Part shown: positions 16,641 to 25,535 of the stretch, piece after piece
Layout of the letters: each line of letters opens with the position of its first letter
Position numbering within the stretch: position 1 is the first letter of the stretch
Translations under genes and position numbers: made by a program
Assembly: GCA_023412805.1 (NCBI GenBank)
Contig: JAEZRM010000064.1
Span: 372,001-436,000, forward strand
DNA: 64,000 nucleotides
Source: Pseudomonadota bacterium
Lineage (GTDB): Bacteria; Pseudomonadota; Alphaproteobacteria; Rhizobiales; Hyphomicrobiaceae
Reading direction: 5' to 3'
Notes under the pieces: model-generated
The model's database searches: none
Told to the model about the DNA's origin: nothing
The model's input: only the letters and a program-made list of their open reading frames with translations

Positions 16641-17477
16641 CTAGCCTGCCGTCCGGCGTGACGCGCGCAGCATGGCATCACAGAACTCGACGGCGGACTG
16701 GCCGATCAGTCCGCCGTGCCGTGTGGCCGTCTCGTTGAGCGCGCTGATGAAGCCGTCCTGGTAGGTCGAGAGGCCATCGCCAATGCGCGCGGAAAATGCC
16801 GAGACGCACGCCCCCGCAATGCCGCGTGCGTCGAGCGCCGGCAGGCGGCAGATGCCGGCGTCGTCCATGCCGCGATCGGCGTCGTTGTAGACAGCCGAGA
16901 ACACGGAGATCTTGATCGCTGTCTCAGGTTTGTTGCCGAGCAGGCCACCGTGCGAAGCCGTCACGACGACGGTTCCCGCATCGCCCGGTGTCACGAGGCT
17001 CGCGGAATCCATCACGATGATCTTCGCGCCTGGATAGACAGCCGACGCAATCTCGTGGCGCGATTCGTGGGCCGGCGATGGCGTGCGCGCAGGTTCCAGC
17101 CGTGCCGCCGTGAGACGTTCCAAGGCCTCTCGGCAGCTCATACCGGTCACGAGGCCGTGGGCCACCGCGGACGCGTTCACGGCCGAGAGGATGCCACGCG
17201 CCGCGCCATCCTGGCCGTCGCCGATGCGCGCGCTGGTGTGTGCGATAGCCGCGCCCGGGACGCCGAGTCCCGCGAGCAGGTCGAGTCCCGCGATGCCGGC
17301 GCGTTCGCGTCCAATGCCCGCGTCATTGAGGATGATCGCCGCAACGCCTTTGCCGGCAGCATATGCAGCCGCGTAGCTGCCCCCGTGCGATGCCGCATGG
17401 ACGACGGCGCCGCGATGCGCGGGCGTGAGATGCGTGACGCTGTCGACGACGATCGTTGCCAGCCGGCCGTTGCTCAT
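16641..17477 (-). CDS. Protein of unknown function with an internal duplication
   Basis: This 278-residue protein starts at ATG 17477, with AAGGG 8 nt upstream. It consists of two homologous halves of about 115 residues. The first has VVDSVTHLTPAHRGAVVHAASHGGS ... LNDAGIGRERAGIAGL ... SARIGDGQD ... GILSAVNA. The second has VMDSASLVTPGDAGTVV then TASHGGL ... YNDADRGMDDAGICRL ... SARIGDGLST ... GFISALNE. Shared landmarks are SHGG, NDAxxGxxxAGI, SARIGDG and (L/I)SA(V/L)N. No signal peptide is present. I do not recognise a named family. It sits between ctpA and a ThDP enzyme on the same strand. Confidence 0.75.
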   Translation of the reverse strand: MSNGRLATIVVDSVTHLTPAHRGAVVHAASHGGSYAAAYAAGKGVAAIILNDAGIGRERAGIAGLDLLAGLGVPGAAIAHTSARIGDGQDGAARGILSAVNASAVAHGLVTGMSCREALERLTAARLEPARTPSPAHESRHEIASAVYPGAKIIVMDSASLVTPGDAGTVVVTASHGGLLGNKPETAIKISVFSAVYNDADRGMDDAGICRLPALDARGIAGACVSAFSARIGDGLSTYQDGFISALNETATRHGGLIGQSAVEFCDAMLRASRRTAG

Positions 17478-17500
17478 GTGCGTCACCCTTCATACGACAA

Positions 17501-17523
17501 CGCCCAGGTGATGAGCCTGGGCG
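17501..17523. terminator. Hairpin between ctpA and the duplicated-domain gene
   Basis: An 8-bp perfect stem (CGCCCAGG / CCTGGGCG, 7-nt loop) lies in the 79-bp gap downstream of ctpA. It lacks a clear T-run on the minus strand, so it could be an attenuating hairpin rather than a full terminator. Confidence 0.45.
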
Positions 17524-17556
17524 TCGACGTTCATGCCTGTTTCCGAATGTCCTGGC

Positions 17557-18924
17557 CTACTTCTTGGCGGCCGGGCTTGGCGTGTCTGCAGAAGCCTGCG
17601 GATCGGCTGGCCGCGGCGGCGGCTCGGGGATCTCGCCGCGCATGAGCTTCAGTGCGTACTGGAGCTGGGTGTCCTTGTCGGCCTCGGGCGGTACGTAGGA
17701 GTTCGAACCCGACTCCTCCTTGCCGTCCTTGCCGACGTCACCCTTGAGATGCCCGCGCAGGCTCGCCTCGCCACGCGGCTTCTCCTTGCTCGCGCGCGCC
17801 TTGAGCTCCTCGGGCAGCTCCTGCTCGACGACGACATCAGGATCGATGCCCTTGGCCTGGATCGAGCGGCCCGATGGCGTGTAATACCGCGCCGTCGTCA
17901 GGCGAATGGCGCCGTTCTGGCCGAGCGGGATGATGGTCTGCACCGATCCCTTGCCGAATGAGCGGCTGCCGATCACGAGTGCGCGATTGTGATCCTGCAG
18001 CGCGCCGGCCACGATTTCCGAGGCCGATGCCGAGCCGCCATTGATGAGCACGAGAATGCGCTTGCCGTCGGTGATATCGCCGGCACGTGCGTTCGAGCGC
18101 TGCGTCTCTTCGAGATTGCGGCCCTTGGTGAGTACGATGGCACCGCGCTCGAGGAAGTCGTCGGTCACCGCGATCGCCTGATCGAGGAGGCCGCCGGGAT
18201 TGTTCCGGAGATCGATGACATAGCCCTTGAGGTTCGCGCCGATATCCTTCTTCAGCTTCTCGACCGAGGAGACGAGATTGGCGTGCGTCTGCTCGTTGAA
18301 GGTGGTGATGCGGATATAGCCGACATCGCCTTCGGCGCGGGCGCGCACGGCGTTGATGCGGATGCGGTCGCGGACGATCTTGATCTCGATCGGCTCGTCG
18401 TTACCGCGGCGCTGAATGGTCAGCAGGATCGAGGTGCCGACCTTGCCGCGCATCTTCTCGACGGCCTGCTCGAGCGTGAGCCCGACGATCTGCTCGCCGT
18501 CGAGATGCGTGATGAGATCGTTGGCCATGACGCCAGCGCGCGCGGCCGGCGTATCGTCGATCGGGGCGACGACCTTGACGATATTGTTCTCCATCGTCAC
18601 TTCGATGCCGAGGCCGCCGAACTCGCCCCGCGTCTGCACCTGCATATCGTTGAAGTGCTTGCGGTTCAGGAACGCCGAATGGGGATCGAGTGAGCTCAGC
18701 ATCCCGTTGATCGCGCTTTCGATGAGCTTCGAGTCGTCGGGCTTCTCGACGTAGTCCGTGCGCACGCGCTCGAGCACGTCGCCGAACAGGTCGAGCTGCT
18801 TGTAGATCTCGCTGTTGGTCGAAGTCGCCGAGTAGGTCCGCGTGACGTTAACCACGGTCGTCAGGCCGGCGACGGCCGAAAGAGTGACGAACGTCCAGAA
18901 TGCGTAGTCAGCTTTCCGCTTCAT
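17557..18924 (-). CDS. ctpA: Carboxy-terminal processing protease (S41 family)
   Basis: This 455-residue protein starts at ATG 18924 with AGAGG upstream; a longer reading overlaps envC. A signal anchor covers about residues 8-28, placing the enzyme in the periplasm. A PDZ domain follows at about 100-190 (GGLGIEVTMENNIVKVVAP). The S41 core has NNPGGLLDQA, the Ser cluster GGSASASEI (about 297-303) and the Lys base in RSFGKGSVQT (Lys325). The C-terminal 70 residues are a charged, Pro-rich tail. CtpA proteases trim envelope proteins including cell-wall hydrolases. It lies 11 nt downstream of envC, a conserved pairing. Confidence 0.95.
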   Translation of the reverse strand: MKRKADYAFWTFVTLSAVAGLTTVVNVTRTYSATSTNSEIYKQLDLFGDVLERVRTDYVEKPDDSKLIESAINGMLSSLDPHSAFLNRKHFNDMQVQTRGEFGGLGIEVTMENNIVKVVAPIDDTPAARAGVMANDLITHLDGEQIVGLTLEQAVEKMRGKVGTSILLTIQRRGNDEPIEIKIVRDRIRINAVRARAEGDVGYIRITTFNEQTHANLVSSVEKLKKDIGANLKGYVIDLRNNPGGLLDQAIAVTDDFLERGAIVLTKGRNLEETQRSNARAGDITDGKRILVLINGGSASASEIVAGALQDHNRALVIGSRSFGKGSVQTIIPLGQNGAIRLTTARYYTPSGRSIQAKGIDPDVVVEQELPEELKARASKEKPRGEASLRGHLKGDVGKDGKEESGSNSYVPPEADKDTQLQYALKLMRGEIPEPPPRPADPQASADTPSPAAKK

Positions 18925-18935
18925 GCGTGCATCCT

Positions 18936-20378
18936 CTAAGAGCGTGCGGCCCACCAGGGATCGGGGTCGATTGGTCGATAGTCCTTGCGGAACTCGACGT
19001 AAAGCACTGGCGCATTGCCTTCCGACTTCGCCGACTGCGATCTGGGCGCGGCGCTCATGAGCCCTATCGGCTCGCCTGCCAGGACGAACTGACCGACCTG
19101 AACGTCGATCTGAGATAGCCCTGCCAGCAGAATATGATAGCCGTCCTCGGCGTTGATGATCAAGAGCTGGCCCCAGGTACGAAAAGGCGCAGCCCAGATA
19201 ACGGACCCATCGCTCGGCGAGCGCACCTGGGCAGAGTGTCGCGTTTCGAGCACGATGCCCATGGACTGGGTGCCGAACTGCGTTTTCTCGCCATATCCGA
19301 GAACCCGTTTGCCCTGCGCCGGAAGGGGCAGCGAGCCCTTGGTCTGCGCGAAGGGGATGGCGGGCCGCATGGGAACAGCATTCAGCGCGGCAAGCTGTCG
19401 GGTCGTTGGCATGAGCTGCGCCATGGCCGGTCCGGCTTTGGCTTCCGGCGGTGTCGGCGCCTCGGCCGTTGTCGGATCGGAGGGACGGGCCGCAGGCGGT
19501 CTTTCGGCCGGCAGAAGCGGCGGCGCGGCCTGCACGGGCGCAGGGGCCGCGTTGCCGGGTTTGGTATCGAGGCTCGCGATCAGCGAGGTCAAATCCTCGA
19601 TCCGCTTGGCCGTCTCGGCAGCCTGCTTGCGCGCCGCGTCGAGTGCGGGTTGGTGCTCGGCAAGCGACTGGCGCCGGCTCTCGATCAGCTCGGCTATGCG
19701 GGTGCGTTCGATCTCGTGGCGCGCGGTCTCGGCGCGCAGGATGGCGCTCTGGGCCTTGCTCGCCTCCATGATCTTCACAAGTTCGTTAAGGCGGCCTGTG
19801 AGGATCGTCGCCTGCTCGGCGAGCTCGGGAAAGGCGCGCGCCAGGAGCATGGCGCTGCGGACCATCTGCAACGCATCCTCACGCCGTGTGATCATGACCG
19901 GCGGCGGGTTGCGGCCCATGCGCTGCATGGCCGCCAGCAGGACTGCGATCTTGCCATGACGCGCCGACAGCTCGTCGCGGATCTTGCGTTCCTGTTCGGT
20001 CAGAGTGGCCTGCTGCCTTTCGATCTCGGTGAGGCGCGCTTCGCTGTCGTGGATGATACGGGCCGTCTCGCGCAGGCTGTCGCTCAAGCGCTCGCGTTCG
20101 GCCTGGATCTCGGCCACGCTCTTCTCGAGGCCCTTCGTGCGCTGGCGGGTCTGGTCGAGGTCGCGGCGTGATTTCTCGAGGTTCTCGCGGGCCTGCCCCG
20201 GTGTCTGCTGGGCGAGCGTCGAGAAATTCCCGATCGTCAAGGCCGTGAGAAAAACCGTGACAGCGCCGACGCCGTGCAACGCATGGCGCCGCCCGCTGCA
20301 AGGCCGGCCGTGCCGTACGGTCGCACGGGGCGCGCGTGGTCGCCCAGGGAGTTGTGCGGTATGTTCTTTGGTCGCCAA
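18936..20378 (-). CDS. envC: EnvC-like murein hydrolase activator (degenerate M23/LytM domain)
   Basis: This protein of up to 480 residues has the start chosen at TTG 20378; an internal TTG near 20240-20285 is possible. A membrane/signal segment (about 38-55) is followed by a long coiled coil (about 60-265), a Pro/Ala-rich linker (about 270-335) and a C-terminal LytM fold (about 350-475). The zinc-binding residues of active M23 peptidases are not conserved: YHILLAGLS replaces the usual GHLS and LYVEFRKD replaces LHFEIR with its HxH. This matches EnvC-type activators that switch on amidases instead of cutting murein. It is upstream of and probably cotranscribed with ctpA. Confidence 0.9.
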   Translation of the reverse strand: MATKEHTAQLPGRPRAPRATVRHGRPCSGRRHALHGVGAVTVFLTALTIGNFSTLAQQTPGQARENLEKSRRDLDQTRQRTKGLEKSVAEIQAERERLSDSLRETARIIHDSEARLTEIERQQATLTEQERKIRDELSARHGKIAVLLAAMQRMGRNPPPVMITRREDALQMVRSAMLLARAFPELAEQATILTGRLNELVKIMEASKAQSAILRAETARHEIERTRIAELIESRRQSLAEHQPALDAARKQAAETAKRIEDLTSLIASLDTKPGNAAPAPVQAAPPLLPAERPPAARPSDPTTAEAPTPPEAKAGPAMAQLMPTTRQLAALNAVPMRPAIPFAQTKGSLPLPAQGKRVLGYGEKTQFGTQSMGIVLETRHSAQVRSPSDGSVIWAAPFRTWGQLLIINAEDGYHILLAGLSQIDVQVGQFVLAGEPIGLMSAAPRSQSAKSEGNAPVLYVEFRKDYRPIDPDPWWAARS

Positions 20379-20574
20379 ACGCGGCCTCTCGATTGGCAGG
20401 CCTCCAGTCCGTGCGGGAGGTTGGACTGTCTTGCCATGATGATTGCGGCAATTGTTTTGCCACGCAATGGCGCAATACCCGTTAATGCATTACAGGCCAG
20501 AGCCACTTTCTACACAGCGCTGCGCACTGCCGGCGCGTGAGACATCGGCCGCAGCTATGCCCCAGGGAGCCAAG

Positions 20575-20763
20575 ATGAACACGGCACTTTTCCATCTCTC
20601 GACGCTGGCCGTGCTGGCGGTGCTGTTCGTCCTGCTGCTCGGTCTCTGGAACATGATGCGCGGAACGAGCCCCAACACCAGCCAGAAGCTCATGCGCTGG
20701 CGGGTGGGCCTGCAGTTCTTCGCAATCCTTGTTATCATGGCGTTCTTTCTGCTCACCCGCTGA
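20575..20763 (+). CDS. HIG1-domain twin transmembrane protein
   Basis: This 62-residue protein starts at ATG 20575, preceded by CAGGGAG. Two membrane helices (TLAVLAVLFVLLLGLWNMM and LQFFAILVIMAFFLLTR) flank a polar loop with SPNTSQKLMRWRVGLQ, the HIG1-type pattern. In alphaproteobacteria such proteins are associated with respiratory supercomplexes or sit near the adenosyltransferase gene, as here (16 nt gap). An upstream in-frame extension has no support. Confidence 0.85.
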   Translation: MNTALFHLSTLAVLAVLFVLLLGLWNMMRGTSPNTSQKLMRWRVGLQFFAILVIMAFFLLTR

Positions 20764-20779
20764 TGGAGGGCGCGCCAAC

Positions 20780-21367
20780 ATGGTCGTTCTGAACAAGATC
20801 TACACCCGCACCGGCGATAAGGGGACGACGGCTCTCGGCAGCGGCGAGCGCGTGCGCAAGGACAGCCTGCGCGTCTCCGCTTACGGCACAGTCGACGAAA
20901 CAAACGCGGCCATCGGCATGGCGCGCGTGCATCTTGCGGGGCTCAGCTTCCCCGTCGACGTCGATGCGGTCCTCGGCCGCATCCAGAACGATCTCTTCGA
21001 TCTCGGCGCCGACCTCTGCCTCCCCGATCGGGGCAAGCCGCTGCCCTACGAGCCGCTTCGCGTCGAGCCCTCTCAAGTCGATCGCCTAGAGCGCGAGATC
21101 GACGCGATGAATGCCGAACTGAAGCCGCTCCGCTCGTTCGTCCTGCCGGGTGGATCGGCCGGCGCTGCTGCATTGCACGTCGCGCGCACCGTCTGCCGGC
21201 GCGCCGAGCGTGTTCTCGTGGAGCTGACTGCCGAGCCCGACGAGCCCGTGAGCGAAGCGGCGGTTCGCTATCTCAACCGCCTGTCGGACCTGCTGTTCGT
21301 CGCGAGCCGCTACGTCAACGACCTGGGCGATCGCGACGTGCTGTGGGTGCCGGGCCAGAATCGCTAG
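20780..21367 (+). CDS. Cob(I)yrinic acid a,c-diamide adenosyltransferase (PduO type)
   Basis: This 195-residue protein starts at ATG 20780. It carries the ATP-binding N-terminus IYTRTGDKGTTALGSGERV, the VDETNAAIG block (about 40) and the C-terminal helix RYLNRLSDLLFVASRYVND with the conserved Arg/Asn of the corrinoid site. It transfers adenosyl from ATP to cob(I)alamin to form coenzyme B12. It follows the HIG1 gene closely. No cobalamin riboswitch was seen upstream. Confidence 0.94.
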   Translation: MVVLNKIYTRTGDKGTTALGSGERVRKDSLRVSAYGTVDETNAAIGMARVHLAGLSFPVDVDAVLGRIQNDLFDLGADLCLPDRGKPLPYEPLRVEPSQVDRLEREIDAMNAELKPLRSFVLPGGSAGAAALHVARTVCRRAERVLVELTAEPDEPVSEAAVRYLNRLSDLLFVASRYVNDLGDRDVLWVPGQNR

Positions 21368-21498
21368 CCAGAGCGGCTTGCTCGGGCGCGACGAAACCGT
21401 CGACGCCACAATCCCTGATGCCGGCCTCCTGATTTTCGCTATTATTCCGACATTCGATTGTCGCGACGATCCCCCCACCAGCCAAGGAGCCGCTCCAC

Positions 21499-22194
21499 GT
21501 GTTCGTGCCCCTGAGAGACGACAATCCCCTGCGCGTGATCCGCTGGCAGTGGGTGACAGTCGGGATCATCGCGCTCAACGTCATCATCTTCGCTCTGCAG
21601 ATGGCGGCAGCCAACGAGAGCTATGTGTCGAGCTATGCGGCCATCCCCGCGGAGCTCCTGGGCCGGGGCGGCGGTTTCGTGCAGGGGCCGCAGGGCGCTT
21701 TCGAAGTTCCCGAAGCCCTGACGCTCATCACGTACCAGTTCCTGCACGGCAGCCCGATGCACCTCATCGGCAATATGCTGTTCCTGTGGGTGTTCGGCGA
21801 CAATGTCGAGGATGCCATGGGGCATGTGCGCTTCCTCGTCTTCTATCTCCTTTGTGGCATCGCGGGTGGCCTCGCCCATGCGGTCATGACGCCGACGCCG
21901 ACCGTTCCGCTGATCGGCGCATCGGGATCGGTCGCCGGCGTGATCGCGGCCTATCTGATCCTCCATCCGCGCGTACGCGTTTGGGTGCTGGCTTTTCGCT
22001 TCATTCCGTTGCGGATCTCGGCCGCCTGGGCGCTCGGCGCCTGGATCGCGACGCAGTTCGTGATGCTGGCAATACCCGACGGCAGCCCGGTTGCCTGGTG
22101 GGCGCACATCGGCGGTATTCTCGCGGGCGCCTTCCTGATCGTATTCATGCGGCGCCCCGGCGTGCCCCTGTTCGATCAGGGGCAGCGGGCTTGA
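21499..22194 (+). CDS. Rhomboid-family intramembrane serine protease
   Basis: This 231-residue protein starts at GTG 21499 with AAGGAG 9 nt upstream. Six membrane helices are apparent. The catalytic dyad is visible: Ser142 in GASGSVAGV and His203 in WWAHIGGILAG. The conserved loop-1 region FLHGSPMHLIGNMLFLWVFG holds the HxxxN motif. It cleaves transmembrane substrates; targets are unknown. It ends 19 nt before the tRNA-linked repeat array. Confidence 0.93.
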   Translation: MFVPLRDDNPLRVIRWQWVTVGIIALNVIIFALQMAAANESYVSSYAAIPAELLGRGGGFVQGPQGAFEVPEALTLITYQFLHGSPMHLIGNMLFLWVFGDNVEDAMGHVRFLVFYLLCGIAGGLAHAVMTPTPTVPLIGASGSVAGVIAAYLILHPRVRVWVLAFRFIPLRISAAWALGAWIATQFVMLAIPDGSPVAWWAHIGGILAGAFLIVFMRRPGVPLFDQGQRA

Positions 22195-22212
22195 TCTGAG
22201 CGATTACGACAT

Positions 22213-22393
22213 GAGCGCGATCGCTCCTTGAGCGCGCAAGCGCGCGCCGGTGCAAGCGCCGCCCCCGCGGAGCCGATGAGTGAAGCGAATATCGGCGTGA
22301 GCGCAATCGCTCCCTGAGCGCGCGACCGCGCGCCGGTGCAAGCGCCGCCCCTGCGGAGCCGATGAGCGAAGCGAATACGGCGTGAGCGCACAA
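22213..22393. repeat. 86-bp tandem repeat array at the 3' end of tRNA-Val
   Basis: Two near-identical units start at 22213 and 22299 (periods 86 and 85), each beginning GAGCGC(G/A)ATCGCTCC and ending GAAGCGAATA(T)CGGCGT. A third unit begins at 22384 and is cut after 8 bases by the 3' end of tRNA-Val. Units share the core TGAGCGCGCxxxCGCGCGCCGG, which is self-complementary in part. The length is not a multiple of 3, so it is not a coding repeat. Confidence 0.9.
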
Positions 22394-22468
<75 letters not shown>

Positions 22469-22554
22469 ACTGAACATAGTTCCGACCAACGTGGATATTC
22501 CGATGAGCCGGGCGAACGGCATTTAACGGAACCAGCCCCTCGGCACAATCGTTT

Positions 22555-22655
22555 ATGTGCTGCACCCGGCGCTCTGCTCATAGCGTCGGGACGCACCACT
22601 CCGTTTTGATGCCTCCCTGTTCCCTAGAGAGCCGCGCCTCGCGCGGCTCCTTTTT
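22555..22655 (+). ncRNA. Candidate small RNA with anti-Shine-Dalgarno linker and terminator
   Basis: A plus-strand Rho-independent terminator (9-bp perfect stem 22629-22637/22641-22649, CTC loop, TTTTT at 22651-22655) has no coding gene upstream on that strand. Ahead of it is a second stem-loop: CCCGGCGCT (22565-22573) paired with AGCGTCGGG (22582-22590), one G-U pair, 8-nt loop. A roughly 38-nt unpaired linker between the stems contains GCCTCCCTGTTCCC, complementary to ribosome-binding sites. This is the layout of many alphaproteobacterial trans-acting sRNAs. No convincing promoter was found, so the 5' end is a guess. Confidence 0.4.
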
Positions 22656-22659
22656 GTGC

Positions 22660-24096
22660 TCAGAGCACCTTGCCGGGATTGAGCAAGCCTTTGGGATCGA
22701 GCGCCGTCTTGATCTGCCGCATGAGATCGAGCTCGACGGGGTCCTTGAGTCGCGAAAGCTCATCCCGCTTCATGACGCCGATGCCGTGCTCGGCCGAGAT
22801 CGAGCCGTCCATGGCGGCAACCACATCATGCACGGCGCCCATGATCTCATCCCACTGCGCGAGAAACGCCTTGTCGTCCATGCCGACCGGCTTGGCGATG
22901 TTGTAGTGCACATTGCCATCGCCGAAGTGGCCAATGGGCAGGGGCCGCGCGCCTGGGCACAGCTTCTCGACAGCTGCTGCGGCGCGCTCGATGAACTCCG
23001 GGATGCGCGCCACGGCGACCGAGATGTCGTGCTTGATATTGCCGCCCTCGGGGCGCTGTGCCTCCGAGATCGACTCGCGGATCGTCCACAGATCGCGCGC
23101 CTGATTGGGCGACTGCGCGATCGCCGCGTCGATGATGAGGCCCGTCTCGCTCGCGTGGACGAGAATGTCCTCCATCTGTGCCTGTGCACCGCCATCGGCC
23201 TTGGGGCCGGAGATCTCCAGCAGCACGTACCAAGGATAGGGCGTCGGGAAGGGATCGCGTGTGCCTTTGATGTGGCGCAGAACGATCTCGACCATGAGCC
23301 GCGGAATGAATTCGAAAGCCGTGAGCGTGCTTCCTGCGCGCGATTGGGCCTCGGAAAGCAGCGACATGGCCGTGTCGATCGACGGCAGCGCGACCATGGC
23401 CGTGGCCATCTCGGCGGGGCGTGGCAGGAGGCGCAGCACGGCAGCGGTGATGATGCCGAGCGTGCCTTCCGAACCTATGAAGAGATCGCGCAGATCGTAG
23501 CCCGTGTTGTCCTTCTTGAGCGCGCGGAGCCCATTCCACACACGCCCGTCCGCGAGAACGACTTCGAGCCCGAGCACCTGCTGGCGCGTGTTGCCGTAGG
23601 CAAGCACGCCGACACCGCCCGCGTTGGTGCCGAGATTGCCGCCGATGCGGCAGCTTCCCTGCGAGGGCAGCGCCAGCGGGAACAGGCGTCCGGCCTTCTC
23701 GGCGACGTCCTGGCATTCCTGGAGCGTCAGGCCCGCTTCGACGGTCATGCTCGTGCCGGCAGGGTCGACGTGGCGCACCTTGTTCATGCGCGCGACCGAG
23801 ACGACGATCTCGCCATGCTGCGGAATCTGTCCGCCGACGAGGCCCGTATTGCCCGCCTGCGGGACGACGGCGAGGTTCAGCTCATTGGCGAGCGCCATGA
23901 TGCGGCTCACCTCGTCCGTGGAGCCCGGGCGCAGCACGAGCGCCGAGCGGCCGACGTACTTGTCGCGCAGCTCCTTGAGATACGGGAGCTGGGCGTCCGG
24001 ATCGACGAGGGCGTGTGCCTTGCCGACGATCGCGGCGAAGCGCTCGACGACTTCGGGTGAAACCGGACGGGCGCGGTTCGGCGACATCTCGTTCAT
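22660..24096 (-). CDS. FAD-linked oxidase, GlcD / D-2-hydroxyglutarate dehydrogenase type
   Basis: This 478-residue protein starts at ATG 24096. An N-terminal PCMH-type FAD domain (about 45-230) has NTGLVGGQIPQHG and IGGNLGTNAGGVGVLAYGN. The FAD-oxidase C-terminal domain carries GHFGDGNVHYN (metal/substrate His residues) and EHGIGVMKRDEL near the end. This subgroup oxidises D-2-hydroxy acids (lactate, glycolate, 2-hydroxyglutarate) and passes electrons to a carrier. No glcE/glcF adjoin, which favours a stand-alone D-2-hydroxyacid dehydrogenase. Confidence 0.92.
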   Translation of the reverse strand: MNEMSPNRARPVSPEVVERFAAIVGKAHALVDPDAQLPYLKELRDKYVGRSALVLRPGSTDEVSRIMALANELNLAVVPQAGNTGLVGGQIPQHGEIVVSVARMNKVRHVDPAGTSMTVEAGLTLQECQDVAEKAGRLFPLALPSQGSCRIGGNLGTNAGGVGVLAYGNTRQQVLGLEVVLADGRVWNGLRALKKDNTGYDLRDLFIGSEGTLGIITAAVLRLLPRPAEMATAMVALPSIDTAMSLLSEAQSRAGSTLTAFEFIPRLMVEIVLRHIKGTRDPFPTPYPWYVLLEISGPKADGGAQAQMEDILVHASETGLIIDAAIAQSPNQARDLWTIRESISEAQRPEGGNIKHDISVAVARIPEFIERAAAAVEKLCPGARPLPIGHFGDGNVHYNIAKPVGMDDKAFLAQWDEIMGAVHDVVAAMDGSISAEHGIGVMKRDELSRLKDPVELDLMRQIKTALDPKGLLNPGKVL

Positions 24097-24251
24097 GGGG
24101 GTCTCAGGCGTCCTTGGGCCGTTTCCTGGTGACGTTTCTGGGTGCGCACGGTCGGGCCGGCGCGCTGATTTTACGTGCCATCTGGATACGGCGAATTGAC
24201 GCCTGGGGCTAGCAGGAATGGGCGCGGGGCTGGGGTGCGTGGGGGCGGGGC

Positions 24252-25397
24252 TTATGTTGCCAGCGCCCTCTGGCCATAAAGCTTCTGCAAATGTGGTGCT
24301 GGCTGCGCATTACCGAGAATGTTGAGGCGCTGCGAGAAAATAGTTCTGAGCGGCTCGTCGATCTCGGCCATGGTGCTGGTAACGATTTCCCCGATGGGCT
24401 CGGGGAAAATGAACCTGTCATAGCCGTTGCCGCCTTCGATGAAATCGAAGAGCCGACCCTTATTCACGCTCCGATAGTAGACGGCAAACTTGCCGAGGTA
24501 GTCCTTGTAGTGGACATGATCGATCGCGGCGAACTGATGTTCGTCGCTCGCCAGAAACGCCAGGCGCCTGCATACGTAGCGATAAACGGCAAGCTCCCTA
24601 TCGGTCGTTATGATACGCTGCGTTTCCGAGCTCGATGCTGGAGCTTCGATTTCCGCATGATTTTGCTTTGCTCGAAGCAGCTCCATGACTGGAATAACGA
24701 ACGCCTCTTCGAATGCATTGCGAACCATGGAGATGTAGAGGCTCTCGATGCGCGATTTGTGCACGTTGTCCTGTCCCGCGGCTCTCAAAATAACGCGGCA
24801 GAATTCGAGCGACGGCTCGCGAACCTGCTGCATGACGGCGGAACGCAGGCGCTTCGATAGGAGCCGCATTTCGGCGATTCTCGCGACACTCGCGGGCTGA
24901 AATCTGGCCTTTGTAACTGAAGTCAACGCTTCCAGAACGTCGGCCGGTATCGCCTTATGTGTCGCGGCCTCGATATCCAGCGTGACGAACGGCTCTTCGT
25001 CCATGATGTTGGCGGTGTCCACATCAACGAAGAATTCGAAGCGTAATCCGTTGGTGAGGATGCCGAGTTTTACGGACGTAAGCGCCGTGAAATATCCCCG
25101 AAGTTGTCCGCGATTGGATGCGATCTCAACGCCCGCTTTCTTGCATTCGATCGCGATCACGGGCTCGCCATCACGCATGATCGCGTAATCGACGCGATCA
25201 CTGAGACCATCGCGAAAGTCTGCGGAGTATTCCGGCTGGACGATCGCGGGATCGGTTACGTCGTATCCGAGTGCGCTGAGAACAGGGAGGACGAGAAAGA
25301 GCTTCGTGCTTTCCTCATTCGTGCATACGGATCTGATTGTCGGCAGCCGCTCGGCTATGGCGGTCAGTTTGGAAAGCAATTCTCCTGATCCGCTCAT
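24252..25397 (-). CDS. Solitary HsdR N-terminal-like (PD-(D/E)xK) nuclease-domain protein
   Basis: This 381-residue protein starts at ATG 25397. The N-terminal 170 residues match the type I restriction R-protein nuclease domain: NEESTKLFLVLPVLSALGYD, then Asp70 and the E84-C-K86 pair in VDYAIMRDGEPVIAIECKK, then QLRGYFTAL and GILTNGLRFEFF. No helicase/translocase motifs follow. Residues 180-380 form an unrecognised domain including RESLYISMVRN-like and RELAVYRYVCRRLA helices. There are no hsdM or hsdS neighbours. It lies next to toxin-antitoxin genes in a tRNA-bounded patch, so a defence or nucleic-acid-processing role is possible. Confidence 0.8.
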   Translation of the reverse strand: MSGSGELLSKLTAIAERLPTIRSVCTNEESTKLFLVLPVLSALGYDVTDPAIVQPEYSADFRDGLSDRVDYAIMRDGEPVIAIECKKAGVEIASNRGQLRGYFTALTSVKLGILTNGLRFEFFVDVDTANIMDEEPFVTLDIEAATHKAIPADVLEALTSVTKARFQPASVARIAEMRLLSKRLRSAVMQQVREPSLEFCRVILRAAGQDNVHKSRIESLYISMVRNAFEEAFVIPVMELLRAKQNHAEIEAPASSSETQRIITTDRELAVYRYVCRRLAFLASDEHQFAAIDHVHYKDYLGKFAVYYRSVNKGRLFDFIEGGNGYDRFIFPEPIGEIVTSTMAEIDEPLRTIFSQRLNILGNAQPAPHLQKLYGQRALAT

Positions 25398-25535
25398 GGC
25401 AGCCCTCGCAAATGAATTTTCCCCGAATCATATGCAACTGGAGCACGCGGGCCGACGCCGAGCCAGCAGTGGGGCGTGATCTGCACATTTTCCTGGGGAT
25501 GCGAGTAGGCCGTGCGGCGGCAATTCTGGGGTGCC

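Noticed and set aside
20379..20574. Cobalamin riboswitch upstream of the adenosyltransferase unit
   Set aside because: No B12-box-like sequence or characteristic folding pattern was seen.
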